The notes under the pieces are model-generated. The model was given only the letters and a program-made list of their open reading frames with translations, was not told the origin of the DNA and ran no database searches. The position numbers and the translations under genes are program-made. 64,000 nt of DNA from Candidatus Omnitrophota bacterium (GTDB taxonomy: Bacteria; Hinthialibacterota; Hinthialibacteria; Hinthialibacterales; Hinthialibacteraceae): assembly GCA_013177805.1 (NCBI GenBank), contig JABLXU010000040.1, forward strand, positions 38,166 through 102,165, in the 5' to 3' direction. Below are positions 8,875 to 17,445 of this stretch, one piece after another. How positions within the stretch are numbered: the stretch's first letter is position 1; each line of letters begins with the position of its first letter.

Positions 8875-9624
8875 ATGCGTCTGAAACTGATCAGCTGTGA
8901 GATCTTCTACCGGGAGATGTGCGCCGCGGCGGCCCGGTCGCGCAACCAGGTGGATATCGAATTCCTGCCCAAGGGCTTGCACGATATCGGTTGCGAAAAG
9001 ATGCTCGCCCGGCTGAACGAGGCGCTCGCGCGCGTGGACACGGCCCGCTACGAGGCCGTTTTGCTCGGCTACGGGCTGTGCAACAACGGCCTCGTGGGAT
9101 TGCGGGCCCCTTCCATTCCCCTCGTGATCCCCCGCGCGCACGATTGCATCACCCTTTTTCTGGGAAGCAAGGAGCGCTACCAGCGCTATTTCGAATCACA
9201 CGGCGGCGTCTTCTTCGAAACCACCGGCTGGTTGGAACGGGGGCGGGACAACGGCGAACTGCATCAACTCTCCATCCAGAAAATCCAGGGGCTGGATCAG
9301 ACCTACGAAGAACTCGTGGCCCGGTACGGGGAAGAGAACGCCCGTTATTTGCATGAACAACTGGGCGGCATGACCCGCAACTACAAGCAGATCACGTTCA
9401 TCGAAATGGGGCTGGAACCGGACGGCCGGTTCGAGGACCAAGCCAGGCACATGGCGGCCGGACGCGGCTGGGCTTTTGAAAAAATCCAAGGGGACATGGG
9501 GCTGATCCAGCGCTTGATGGATGGCCCCTGGGACGAAGCGGAGTTTCTGGTGGTTCCGCCCGGTTGGCGCGTGGCGGCCGAATACAGCGATCAAATCTTA
9601 ACCCGGGAGGAGGTACCCTCATGA
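8875..9624 (+). CDS. DUF1638 domain-containing protein
   Basis: A 249-residue protein that begins MRLKLISCEIFYREMC and contains LGYGLCNNGLVGL and PRAHDCITLFLGSK, which I recognise as the DUF1638 pattern. Conserved cysteines (in SCEIF, GLCNNG, HDCIT) suggest metal or cofactor binding, but no catalytic mechanism is visible. Family members are often encoded beside corrinoid methyltransferases and corrinoid-activating ATPases. I recall genetic evidence linking some to B12-dependent methionine synthesis in split systems, but could not check this. ATG 8875 has CCGGGAG 11 bases upstream. The stop overlaps the start of the next gene in an ATGA arrangement, so the two are translationally coupled. Domain call likely; biochemical role open. 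Confidence 0.75.
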   Translation: MRLKLISCEIFYREMCAAAARSRNQVDIEFLPKGLHDIGCEKMLARLNEALARVDTARYEAVLLGYGLCNNGLVGLRAPSIPLVIPRAHDCITLFLGSKERYQRYFESHGGVFFETTGWLERGRDNGELHQLSIQKIQGLDQTYEELVARYGEENARYLHEQLGGMTRNYKQITFIEMGLEPDGRFEDQARHMAAGRGWAFEKIQGDMGLIQRLMDGPWDEAEFLVVPPGWRVAAEYSDQILTREEVPS

Positions 9625-10661
9625 ACAGCCGAGAGCGGTTGCTCGCCATGTTGGAAAACCGGCCGGTGGATCATCTGCCCTTGATGCCGATCACCATGAT
9701 GTTCGCCGCGGATCAACTCGGCGTGATGTACGGCGATTACGTCACCGACCACCGCGTGCTGGTGGAAGCCCAGATCCATGTGGCGGAAAAATTCGGTTTC
9801 GATTACGTCTCCTGCATTTCCGATCCCGCGCGCGAAGCCGCCGACCTGGGCGCCGATGTGCAATTTTACGAAAATCAGCCGCCCGCCATCAACGAAGACA
9901 ACGCGCGCCTCAAAGACAAGACCGCCCTGGCATCCCTTAAGATCCCCGATCCGCTCAGCGGAGGACGCATGTTCGACCGCGTGCAAGCGGCGGCTTTGTT
10001 CCAAGAAAAAGTGGGCAAAGACAAGTTCATCGAAGGCTGGGTGGAAGGCCCTTGCGCCGAAGCGGCCGATCTGCGCGGGATCAACACGCTCATGCTGGAT
10101 TTCCACGACGATCCCGCCTTCGTGCGCGACCTGTTCGAATTCGTGATCGAAATGGAAATCGCCTTCGCCCGCGCCCAGGTGGAAGCCGGCGTGGACCTCA
10201 TCGGCGTCGGCGACGCGGCCTCCTCCCTGGTGGGCCCCGCTCTCTACACCGAGTTCGTTTGGCCCTATCAGAAAAAACTGGTGGACGCCCTGCATGCCCT
10301 GGGAACCCGCGTCCGCCTCCACATCTGCGGAAAAACCCGCAAACTATACGAACCGCTCGGACGCACCGGCAGCGACATCATCGACCTCGACTGGATGAAT
10401 CCCATGGACGAGGCGCGCAAGGCGATGGGGCCGGAACAACTCCTGCTGGGCAACATCGATCCCGTCAAGATTCTCCGGGAAGGCACGCCGCAGGACGTCA
10501 CCAATGGGATCGCCGAATGCCACCGCCAGGCCGGGCCGCGGTACATCGTGGGCGCGGGCTGCGAAGTGCCCCGCGACACCCCGGAAGCCAACGTCCGGGC
10601 CATGTGCGAGTACGCCTTCACCCACGCGCCGGACGCGTACGTGGAACTCCCGCATGAGTGA
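9621..10661 (+). CDS. Uroporphyrinogen decarboxylase-like (MtaA/MtbA-type) methyltransferase
   Basis: A 346-residue TIM-barrel protein of the UroD superfamily, methyltransferase branch. It has the zinc-ligand set typical of MtaA/MtbA/CmuA: His234 and Cys236 (LHICGK) plus Cys314 (GAGCEVP). These enzymes move methyl groups between a corrinoid protein and a thiol or other substrate; true HemE lacks this zinc site. A GGAGGAGGT ribosome site precedes ATG 9621, which overlaps the DUF1638 stop. Its own stop overlaps the start of the reactivase gene by eight bases. The tight coupling supports a shared pathway. It may be the methyl-donor module of the system, replacing the missing pterin-binding domain, or act on another methylated substrate. 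Family secure, substrate unknown. Confidence 0.85.
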   Translation: MNSRERLLAMLENRPVDHLPLMPITMMFAADQLGVMYGDYVTDHRVLVEAQIHVAEKFGFDYVSCISDPAREAADLGADVQFYENQPPAINEDNARLKDKTALASLKIPDPLSGGRMFDRVQAAALFQEKVGKDKFIEGWVEGPCAEAADLRGINTLMLDFHDDPAFVRDLFEFVIEMEIAFARAQVEAGVDLIGVGDAASSLVGPALYTEFVWPYQKKLVDALHALGTRVRLHICGKTRKLYEPLGRTGSDIIDLDWMNPMDEARKAMGPEQLLLGNIDPVKILREGTPQDVTNGIAECHRQAGPRYIVGAGCEVPRDTPEANVRAMCEYAFTHAPDAYVELPHE

Positions 10662-12237
10662 CCGGGTCCAAATCAAACTCCGTCCCCTCGGCAAGATTCT
10701 CAACGTCGAACGGGGAACGCCGTTGCGGGAGGCTTTGTTCGAGTATGGCGTCGAGTTCCCCTGCGGCGGGCGGGGACGTTGCCGGGGCTGCCGGGTCAAG
10801 GTGCTGCGAGGATCACTCCCCGTTACACCCGAACAAGCCCGCGTATTGACTCCCGCGGAACTGGCGGAAGGCTGGCGGCTGGCCTGCCAAGCGCAGGCCG
10901 AAGATTCTCTGGTTTTGGAACTGGCCCAATGGGAAGCGGTCATTCTCGCGGACGATACCCCTTTTGATTTCCTTCCCGGCGAGGGCCTCGCCGCGGCCGT
11001 GGACCTGGGAACCACCACCCTCGTGGCGCAATTGGTGGACCGCCGCCACGGGCAGGTTCTGGGAGTGCAATCGGCCCTCAATCCCCAGGCGCAGCACGGC
11101 AGCGACATCATGAGCCGGATTCATTTCGCGTTGGCCGGACCGGGGCAGGAGATTCTGCAAACCCTGATCCGCGACGCCGTGGGCCGCCTGCTCGAAGATC
11201 TGATAATCACCTGCGGGGTGATCGAGCCGTTGCGGGAAGTGGTGATGGCCGGCAATACGGTGATGCATCATCTCTTCTGCGGGATCGATGTCGAACCGCT
11301 GGCCGGCTATCCCTTCGAACCGCGGGATGGCGGCGCGCAAGTCCTCCAAGCGGAGCGGCTGGGCTGGACATTGCCGGGCAATCCGCCGGTGCGCTTTCTC
11401 CCCTGCCTGGGAGGATTCGTGGGCAGCGACCTCCTGGCGGGCATCCTGGCCACGCGGCTCTACGAAAGCCCGGTGTTGACGGCTCTGATCGACTTGGGGA
11501 CCAACGGCGAGATCATCGTAGGCTACCGGGACCGGATCCTCTGTGCCTCGACCGCCGCCGGACCGGCCTTCGAAGGAGGACGGATCTCCATGGGCATGCG
11601 GGCGGCCACGGGAGCCATCGCGGAAGCCTGGATCGAGAACGGCGCGATCACCGGCCGGGTGATCGGCCATGGCCCGCCGCGCGGGATCTGCGGCAGCGGG
11701 CTGGTAGACGCGGCCGCCGCCGCGCTGGACCTGGGCTGGATCGATGCCAGCGGCCGCCTAATGGGGGGACGGGAGATAATCCCCGTTCTGGAACCGGTAC
11801 GGATCACCCAAAACGATATCCGTCAATTGCAATTGGCCAAGGGGGCCATCGCCGGCGGACTGCGGATTCTGCTGGAGCGCTTCGGCGCCACGGAAGCCGA
11901 TCTGTCCCGCCTCTACCTGGCGGGGGCGTTCGGCAATTACATGAATCCCGCCAGCGCGCGGCGCATCGGGCTGCTGGATTGCCCGCCGGATCGGATCATC
12001 TCCGCCGGAAACACCGCGCTGCTGGGAACCAAGATGGCCTTGTTCCAACGCCCGGACGACGGCGGCTTGCTGGAATCGGTGCGCAACCTGGTGGAACATG
12101 TCCCGCTCAGCGCCGATCCCCGTTTCCAGGACCTCTTTGTTGAGAAAATGGCTTTGCCTAAACCGGGGATACGCAAAACCCGGAGTGGATCGAATCCGGC
12201 AAAACCCGCCACCCTCCCGCTGGCTTACTCGCCTTAG
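10654..12237 (+). CDS. Corrinoid-protein reactivating ATPase (RamA/RACE-like, 2Fe-2S + ASKHA domain)
   Basis: A 527-residue protein. The N-terminal ferredoxin-like domain has Cys37-x5-Cys43-x2-Cys46 and Cys78, the plant-type 2Fe-2S pattern. An actin-like ATPase region follows, with phosphate loops AAVDLGTTTLVAQ and ALIDLGTNGEIIV, then ASTAAGPAFEGG and YLAGAFGNYMNP. This is the layout of reductive activators of corrinoid enzymes, which use ATP and low-potential electrons to rescue Co(II) to Co(I). MetH's own S-adenosylmethionine-dependent reactivation domain is absent here, so this protein could serve the corrinoid protein at 6822. ATG 10654 overlaps the preceding stop. The last 30 residues are an unconserved tail. 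A terminator-like hairpin lies about 70 bases downstream. High confidence. Confidence 0.92.
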   Translation: MSDRVQIKLRPLGKILNVERGTPLREALFEYGVEFPCGGRGRCRGCRVKVLRGSLPVTPEQARVLTPAELAEGWRLACQAQAEDSLVLELAQWEAVILADDTPFDFLPGEGLAAAVDLGTTTLVAQLVDRRHGQVLGVQSALNPQAQHGSDIMSRIHFALAGPGQEILQTLIRDAVGRLLEDLIITCGVIEPLREVVMAGNTVMHHLFCGIDVEPLAGYPFEPRDGGAQVLQAERLGWTLPGNPPVRFLPCLGGFVGSDLLAGILATRLYESPVLTALIDLGTNGEIIVGYRDRILCASTAAGPAFEGGRISMGMRAATGAIAEAWIENGAITGRVIGHGPPRGICGSGLVDAAAAALDLGWIDASGRLMGGREIIPVLEPVRITQNDIRQLQLAKGAIAGGLRILLERFGATEADLSRLYLAGAFGNYMNPASARRIGLLDCPPDRIISAGNTALLGTKMALFQRPDDGGLLESVRNLVEHVPLSADPRFQDLFVEKMALPKPGIRKTRSGSNPAKPATLPLAYSP

Positions 12238-12305
12238 AACATCCCCGTCCAGCCGCCTAGACAAAAAAAAGGTGGGAAAATGAATTCCCACCGGTCACAA
12301 TCAGG

Positions 12306-12335
12306 ACATCCTTGGGTAGGGATGTTTTGCTTTTC
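12306..12335 (+). terminator. Terminator-like hairpin after the corrinoid gene set
   Basis: ACATCC (12306-12311) pairs with GGATGT (12320-12325) across an 8-base loop and is followed by TTTGCTTTTC. It lies between two converging gene groups. The stem is short, so confidence is moderate. Confidence 0.45.
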
Positions 12336-12374
12336 GGGGCATGGATTGCGGCCCCCCCAAACACCGGGGGACTT

Positions 12375-12439
12375 CCGGTTGGGATGTGTGGGACCCAACG
12401 GCCCCACACATCCCCCATCCGGCACACACACCCAACCGG
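12375..12439. repeat. Nested inverted repeats in the convergent spacer
   Basis: GGGATGTGTGGG (12381-12392) is the exact complement of 12403-12414. An outer pair, CCGGTTGGG at 12375-12383 and CCCAACCGG at 12431-12439, can compete for the same bases. The element lies 40-100 bases beyond the ftsZ stop and could end minus-strand transcription, though no T tract is present. Confidence 0.45.
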
Positions 12440-12481
12440 GCGGCAACTCAGCCCTGAAGCCGGCCAACACTCCGGCCGGGC

Positions 12482-13813
12482 TCAGTGATCCTTCCGGATG
12501 CTGAATAACGTTTTGGTCATCGGCGGCAACCGCTTGCCAATTTCAGGTTTCGGCCGCGTATCCAGCACCGCGGAGGAATTCTTGGACGAATCCACGAGGA
12601 CCATTTCCTCCTGTTCGGGATGGTCGTCGTCGATGGTCGCACCGAGGCCTTTTTTCGTATAAGGCAACGAAACCTTCAGCGGGCTTTTCGGCGGATGAAC
12701 GCCGGCGCGGTTTTCCTCCATCTTGATCCTGGGCGTCTCCGTCTTCTCGGTCTGGGCCGACCCCGTGGCCAAAATGGTGACCTTCATCTCCTCTTCCATG
12801 TCCGGATCGATCACCACCCCGAAGATCACATTGGCATCGGGATCGGCCTTGTCCCGGACATGGCGGGTGATCGCCTTGTCGATTTCCAAGAGCCGGATAT
12901 CCGGCCCGCTGGTGATGTTGATCAGGATCCCCTTGGCCCCTTCGATGACTTGTTCTTCCATGAGCGGGCTGCAGGAAGCCTGTTTGAAGGCCTCGTCGGC
13001 CCGTTCGCTGCCATGGCCGTACCCAACCCCCATGACCGCCCCCCCCGCGGCATCCATAATGGCCTTGATGTCGGCAAAATCGAGGTTGATCAGCCCCGGC
13101 CGCGTGATCAGGTCCGCGATCGACTGCACGCATTGCTTCAACACGCCGTCGGCCACCCGGAACGCTTCGATCAGCGTGGTGCTCTCATTCACCACACTGA
13201 TCAGCCGCTGATTGGGGACCGTGATCAGCGTATCCACTTTTTTGCGCAGGATCTGTTGCCCCTTCTCCGCGTGATTCCGCCGCACCGAGCCTTCGAAATC
13301 AAACGGCTTGGTGGTGATGGCCACCGACAAAGCGCCGATTTCCTTCACCACATCGGCGATGACCGACGAGGCGCCGGTCCCCGTCCCGCCGCCCAGCCCG
13401 GCGGTAATGAACACCAAATCCGCGCCTTCCAGATTTTGCCGGATCACATCCCGGTCTTCGTTGGCCGCCTGTTCCCCAAGAACGGGATTCGCGCCCGTCC
13501 CCAGGCCTTTGGTAACGCTCCGGCCGATGTGGATGCGCCGCATGGTCTTCGCCCGCTGCAGCGCCTGCAGGTCGGTGTTGATTACTATGAATTCCACACC
13601 TTCCAGACTCCCATCGCCCATCGAATCCACCGCGTTGCTGCCGCCGCCTCCGACACCCACCACCGTGATCTTCGGCCCGCCGTTCACGCCGAACGTGTCC
13701 CGCTCGTGGTCTGGAGCAAACTGGATTTTCGGTTTCTCCCGGGCGTTCAGGTACTCCACGCGCTCTTCCCTTTCTTCACCGTAATTCGGATCCTGGCTGA
13801 ACTCGATTCCCAT
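12482..13813 (-). CDS. ftsZ: Cell division protein FtsZ
   Basis: A tubulin-like GTPase of 443 residues that forms the division ring at the inner face of the membrane. The tubulin signature GGGTGTG is at residues 141-147, the N-terminal nucleotide loop VVGVGGGGSNAV at about 51-62, and the T7-loop NLDFAD at 243-248. GGGAGGG eight bases upstream of the ATG supports this start, so the roughly 48-residue acidic N-terminal extension before the GTPase core is probably real; most FtsZ proteins have 10-15 residues there. The C-terminal end (MTKTLFSIRKDH) does not resemble the usual conserved FtsA/ZipA-binding peptide. It is the last gene of the dcw cluster, 81 bases after ftsA. Confidence 0.97.
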   Translation of the reverse strand: MGIEFSQDPNYGEEREERVEYLNAREKPKIQFAPDHERDTFGVNGGPKITVVGVGGGGSNAVDSMGDGSLEGVEFIVINTDLQALQRAKTMRRIHIGRSVTKGLGTGANPVLGEQAANEDRDVIRQNLEGADLVFITAGLGGGTGTGASSVIADVVKEIGALSVAITTKPFDFEGSVRRNHAEKGQQILRKKVDTLITVPNQRLISVVNESTTLIEAFRVADGVLKQCVQSIADLITRPGLINLDFADIKAIMDAAGGAVMGVGYGHGSERADEAFKQASCSPLMEEQVIEGAKGILINITSGPDIRLLEIDKAITRHVRDKADPDANVIFGVVIDPDMEEEMKVTILATGSAQTEKTETPRIKMEENRAGVHPPKSPLKVSLPYTKKGLGATIDDDHPEQEEMVLVDSSKNSSAVLDTRPKPEIGKRLPPMTKTLFSIRKDH

Positions 13814-13894
13814 GTTCGTAACCCTCCCGTGGTTTCTAGGTCAATTCTGCCTGTCGGCGCATTGATTTCGTTTCCGCATACGGCTCCGGCCGTC

Positions 13895-15136
13895 TTAAAA
13901 CGTTTCCCGCAACCACTCCCAGGCCCGCCGGAACGCCCCCGGCCAGCCCGGACCATATACGGCCGCCCGCGCGTCCCGCCGTTCATATCCGTAATGCAAC
14001 AATCCGATAACCGTGGCATAACTCGGACTCGAAACAATTTCTTCGTACCCGGCCACGCCGTTTGGAAATCCGATATGCGCATCCCATTGCAACTGATCGC
14101 GGGCTTTTTCCTGGATGCCCTCAAGCAACGCGCTCCCCCCGGTCAGCACGACCCCTCCGAATATGGAGTCCATCAGGCCGCGGGACCGCAGCGAACGGAG
14201 CACTTCCTCAATGATCTCCTCCACCCGCGCCTCGATGACCGTGCACAAGAGCCGCCGCTTGACCGTGATGGTCCGCCGGTTTTTGAACCGCACCACCTCC
14301 AGCGGTTCCTCGGGATCCACGGCCTCCAGCCAGGCGGAACCGGCGTACTTCTTCAATTGCTCTGCGCTTTCCAGCGGCGTTTGGAAATAATGGTTGATGT
14401 CCCGCGTGATATCCTCCCCGCCGATGCCCAGGGTCTCGCTGTGATAGATGCTGCCCTCGATGAACACCAGCAACGACGTGGTTTCCCCCCCGATATTCAC
14501 CAGCGCCACCCCGATGTTCTTCTCGTCTTCGCTGAGCACCGAGTGGCTGGAGGCCACCGGCTGATACACCAGTTCTTCCACCCCAAAGCCGGCCTTCGCC
14601 ACGCACCGCCGCAGATTCTTGAGAATCGATACCCGGCCGATGATCAAATGCACGTCCACTTCCAACAGCGTGCCCACCATCCCTACGGGATCGCGGATGA
14701 ACGGCGTCTCGTCCAGCCGGAACCAGCGGGGAAGAGAATGAATCACCTCAAACTCGCTGGGCACCGATTTGCGGATGGCGGCCGCGGTGCACTGCTGGAT
14801 GTCGGCGGGGTTCACCGGGCGCCCGTGTTTGGAGAGGATCAGCGAACCCGTCGTGTTTTGGCTCTGGATAAATGTGCCCGACACCGCCGTCACCGCTTGG
14901 GAAATTTCCAGACCGGGAACATGGTTCAAGGCCTTGTGGCAGGCATTGGATATCGACGCGACAATCTCTTCCAGATTCACGATGCCGGTGGCGGACAGGC
15001 CGGAGCAGGGATGCAATCCATGCCCCAGGATTTCTATCACCCGCCGTTCGTTGCGCCGCGCCACCACCGCGCAGACTTTCGTCGTGCCGATGTCAATGGC
15101 CAGCATGGGATCCCGGTCGTGCATTCGATTTCTCAT
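13895..15136 (-). CDS. ftsA: Cell division protein FtsA
   Basis: An actin-like ATPase of 413 residues that anchors FtsZ filaments to the membrane. Phosphate-binding loops AIDIGTTKVCAVV (near the N-terminus) and GVALVNIGGETTSL are present, as is GVVLTGGSALLEGI. The C-terminal AFRRAWEWLRETF is a convincing amphipathic membrane-targeting helix. The ATG at 15136 overlaps the ftsQ stop as ATGA, which fixes the start; a longer open frame exists upstream but runs through ftsQ. ftsZ follows. Nothing unusual apart from the unusual tail of its partner FtsZ. Confidence 0.95.
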   Translation of the reverse strand: MRNRMHDRDPMLAIDIGTTKVCAVVARRNERRVIEILGHGLHPCSGLSATGIVNLEEIVASISNACHKALNHVPGLEISQAVTAVSGTFIQSQNTTGSLILSKHGRPVNPADIQQCTAAAIRKSVPSEFEVIHSLPRWFRLDETPFIRDPVGMVGTLLEVDVHLIIGRVSILKNLRRCVAKAGFGVEELVYQPVASSHSVLSEDEKNIGVALVNIGGETTSLLVFIEGSIYHSETLGIGGEDITRDINHYFQTPLESAEQLKKYAGSAWLEAVDPEEPLEVVRFKNRRTITVKRRLLCTVIEARVEEIIEEVLRSLRSRGLMDSIFGGVVLTGGSALLEGIQEKARDQLQWDAHIGFPNGVAGYEEIVSSPSYATVIGLLHYGYERRDARAAVYGPGWPGAFRRAWEWLRETF

Positions 15137-16041
15137 GGCTCCAAGCGCCTGGTTTGTGTGAGATACGTTTTTTCCGAACGGTATTGACGCGTCCACCGCT
15201 CTTGCTGAGCCGCATCGCCCCGCACGGCGAATCCCTTGTCGGGAAACCGCGCGTCCACGTACACCGCCCGCAGGTCTTCTTCCTCCATCATGCGCCAAAA
15301 GGTTTCGATCTTTCGCATCAGGTCCGGCGAATCCAAATCGTGCATCACCATCACCCCGATCCGGCGGCGGAGATGCAACGTGTAATTCCCGTCCCTCTGG
15401 ATTTCCATCTCCACGACCTCCCGGTAATACGCGGGCGCCTCGCGGCGCAACTGATCCAAAAACGCCACCCCCCTGAGCACCAGCGGCTCCTGCACTGTTT
15501 CACCCGCCTGGGCCGGCAGGGGCAGGCGGGTCTCCACCAGCGGAAGAGAAAGCAGGGTCTGGATCGCCTCGGCGGTGGGCGGCATCTCGGCAGTCCCGGC
15601 GGGGGGAATCAGCGGAGGCAGCACCATGCCGTCCAAGGCCAACCCGTACAATCCCCCATCTTCCTCCCGTAAAAAAAACGCCACCGGCTCCCGCTCCACA
15701 ATGCTCAGGTGGATCCGCTTCGGCGGAATCCGCCGCACTGCCGCCGTCCGGATATACGGATGCGTTTCCAACCGCGCCCCCAATTCCTCCAACCGGATCA
15801 GCCAAATATTCGTCCCTGGGGGAATGGCGGCCAGCGCGCGGATTTCGTCCCCGGTCACGCGGTGATGGCCCTCGATGGTGATCTCCTGAACGGTGAAATC
15901 AGGAGACCGGTAGAACTTCAGCGCCAAGTCCAACAGCAGCAGAATCAACCCGGCCAGGGAAACCCCCAGGATCAGCACCCGGCAGATGTACTGCACCAGA
16001 TACAACAAAGCGTCCACGCCGCGGGAAACGAAACCGGTCAT
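15133..16041 (-). CDS. ftsQ: Cell division protein FtsQ/DivIB
   Basis: A 302-residue bitopic membrane protein. A short cytoplasmic N-terminus is followed by one transmembrane helix (about residues 22-42) and a POTRA domain starting FTVQEITIEGHHRVTGDEI. The GTNIWLIRLEELGARLETHPYI part is typical of FtsQ POTRA and the following beta region. FtsQ links the early division ring to the FtsW/FtsI synthase as part of the FtsQLB complex. Start at 16041 was chosen because the ATG overlaps the murC stop (ATGA) and removes an uncharged 20-residue extension. murB and ddl, which often sit between murC and ftsQ, are absent. Confidence 0.88.
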   Translation of the reverse strand: MTGFVSRGVDALLYLVQYICRVLILGVSLAGLILLLLDLALKFYRSPDFTVQEITIEGHHRVTGDEIRALAAIPPGTNIWLIRLEELGARLETHPYIRTAAVRRIPPKRIHLSIVEREPVAFFLREEDGGLYGLALDGMVLPPLIPPAGTAEMPPTAEAIQTLLSLPLVETRLPLPAQAGETVQEPLVLRGVAFLDQLRREAPAYYREVVEMEIQRDGNYTLHLRRRIGVMVMHDLDSPDLMRKIETFWRMMEEEDLRAVYVDARFPDKGFAVRGDAAQQERWTRQYRSEKTYLTQTRRLEP

Positions 16042-17438
16042 GTTCCCTCCCCCGCTTTTCGCTTCCGGAGATCTTCCAAAATCAGACGGCCGGCCTTCCA
16101 CACGTCTCCCGCTCCCAGGGTGACGATCACATCCCCCGCTTTCGCCAGCGGCGCCGCCACGCTTGCGGCATCCTCCAAGCGGGGCACATAGGCCACCTCC
16201 ACGCCATGGCGCTGGACCGGCTCCTTCAACACCTCGCCGGTCACCCCGGGGACCGGTTTTTCCCGCGCGGGATAGATATCCGTCAAGATGAGCAGGTCCA
16301 GGCCGGTGAACGCGCCTCCGAATTCGTCAAGCAATTTGAGTGTGCGGGAATACAAATGCGGCTGAAAAACGCCGATCAAGCGCGAAGGGCTCCGGTCCCG
16401 CAACGCCTGGATGGTCGCTTGAATTTCCGTGGGATGATGCGCGTAATCATCGATCACGGTTACGCCTTCTGCCTCGCCGATCCACTCCAGGCGGCGGCGC
16501 ACTCCCTCGAAACGGGACAAGGATTCGCTCGCCTGCGCGAATGAAACACCGATCAGATGGCTCACCGCCAGGGCGGCCAGCGCGTTGTGGCAATGCATGC
16601 GGCCGCTAACGCGCAACCGCAGGCTCCCGGCTCTCTTTCCGTGAATCAAAACCTCGCAGCGCGAACCATGCGCGTCGGGCTGAAAATTCACGGCCTGGAT
16701 ATCCGCCCCGGCAAAACCATAGCTCAATCGCGGGACGCCCGGACGCCCCGTCAGCCGCCGGCAATGGACGCAATCCGCCGACGTCACGATCCATCCCCCC
16801 TCCCGCACCCCTTCCAAGAACCGGTTGAAACTGGCGATGATGGCATCCAGATCCGGGTAAAAATCTAAATGATCGGCATCGATGTTATTGACGACCGCGA
16901 TCTCCGGCTGGAGATAGACGAACGAGCCGTCGCTTTCGTCCCCCTCGGCCACGGCCCATTCGCCCTGCCCAACCCGGCTGTTGCCTCCGATCCGCTCCAG
17001 GTCGCCACCAACAAACGCGGTGGGGTCCAGCCCGCTGTCCAGCATCCACTCCACGCACATGCCCGTGACCGTGGTTTTGCCGTGCGCGCCGGTGATCACC
17101 ACCGCCCGGTAATCGCGCAGCAGACAGCCCAGCATCTTGGCCCGCGGCCAGATCGGGATGCCCTTCGCGCGCGCCGCCTGCAGTTCCGGATTGTCTTCCT
17201 TGACCGCCGAGGTGACGACCAGCAGCGAAGCCCCCCCGATGTTCTCCGCTTTGTGGTCGTGATGAATCAGGATTCCCTGCTTTTCCAGGCGGTCGGTCAC
17301 GGCGTTGCGCGCCGGATCCGACCCGGTCACGGTGAACCCCTTCCGGCACAAGAGCGGCGCCAGCGCGCTCACTCCGATGCCGCCGATCCCCACGAGGTGG
17401 ATCTGGGTGATTCCCGTCAGGGATTCCAGAGTTGGCAT
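16038..17438 (-). CDS. murC: UDP-N-acetylmuramate--L-alanine ligase
   Basis: A 466-residue Mur ligase that adds L-Ala to UDP-MurNAc in the cytoplasm, using ATP. The N-terminal UDP-binding Rossmann motif is HLVGIGGIGVSALAPLL, the ATP P-loop is VITGAHGKTTVTGM, and the central block includes NIDADHLDFYPDL. The C-terminal ligase domain has VIDDYAHHPTEIQ and GVFQPHLYSRT, both diagnostic of MurC rather than MurD-F. The ATG lies seven bases after the murG stop with GAGGGAA as ribosome site. The 3' end overlaps ftsQ by four bases. Confidence 0.97.
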   Translation of the reverse strand: MPTLESLTGITQIHLVGIGGIGVSALAPLLCRKGFTVTGSDPARNAVTDRLEKQGILIHHDHKAENIGGASLLVVTSAVKEDNPELQAARAKGIPIWPRAKMLGCLLRDYRAVVITGAHGKTTVTGMCVEWMLDSGLDPTAFVGGDLERIGGNSRVGQGEWAVAEGDESDGSFVYLQPEIAVVNNIDADHLDFYPDLDAIIASFNRFLEGVREGGWIVTSADCVHCRRLTGRPGVPRLSYGFAGADIQAVNFQPDAHGSRCEVLIHGKRAGSLRLRVSGRMHCHNALAALAVSHLIGVSFAQASESLSRFEGVRRRLEWIGEAEGVTVIDDYAHHPTEIQATIQALRDRSPSRLIGVFQPHLYSRTLKLLDEFGGAFTGLDLLILTDIYPAREKPVPGVTGEVLKEPVQRHGVEVAYVPRLEDAASVAAPLAKAGDVIVTLGAGDVWKAGRLILEDLRKRKAGEGT

Positions 17439-17445
17439 AGTTCCC

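Noticed and set aside
12620..15187. 855-codon open frame on the plus strand over ftsZ and ftsA
   Set aside because: Antisense shadow of two well-supported genes; composition rich in His, Arg and Pro as expected from reversed codons.
15133..15298. Longer FtsA reading frame from 15298
   Set aside because: It would run through the end of ftsQ. The ATGA overlap at 15136 gives a better start and the normal FtsA N-terminus.
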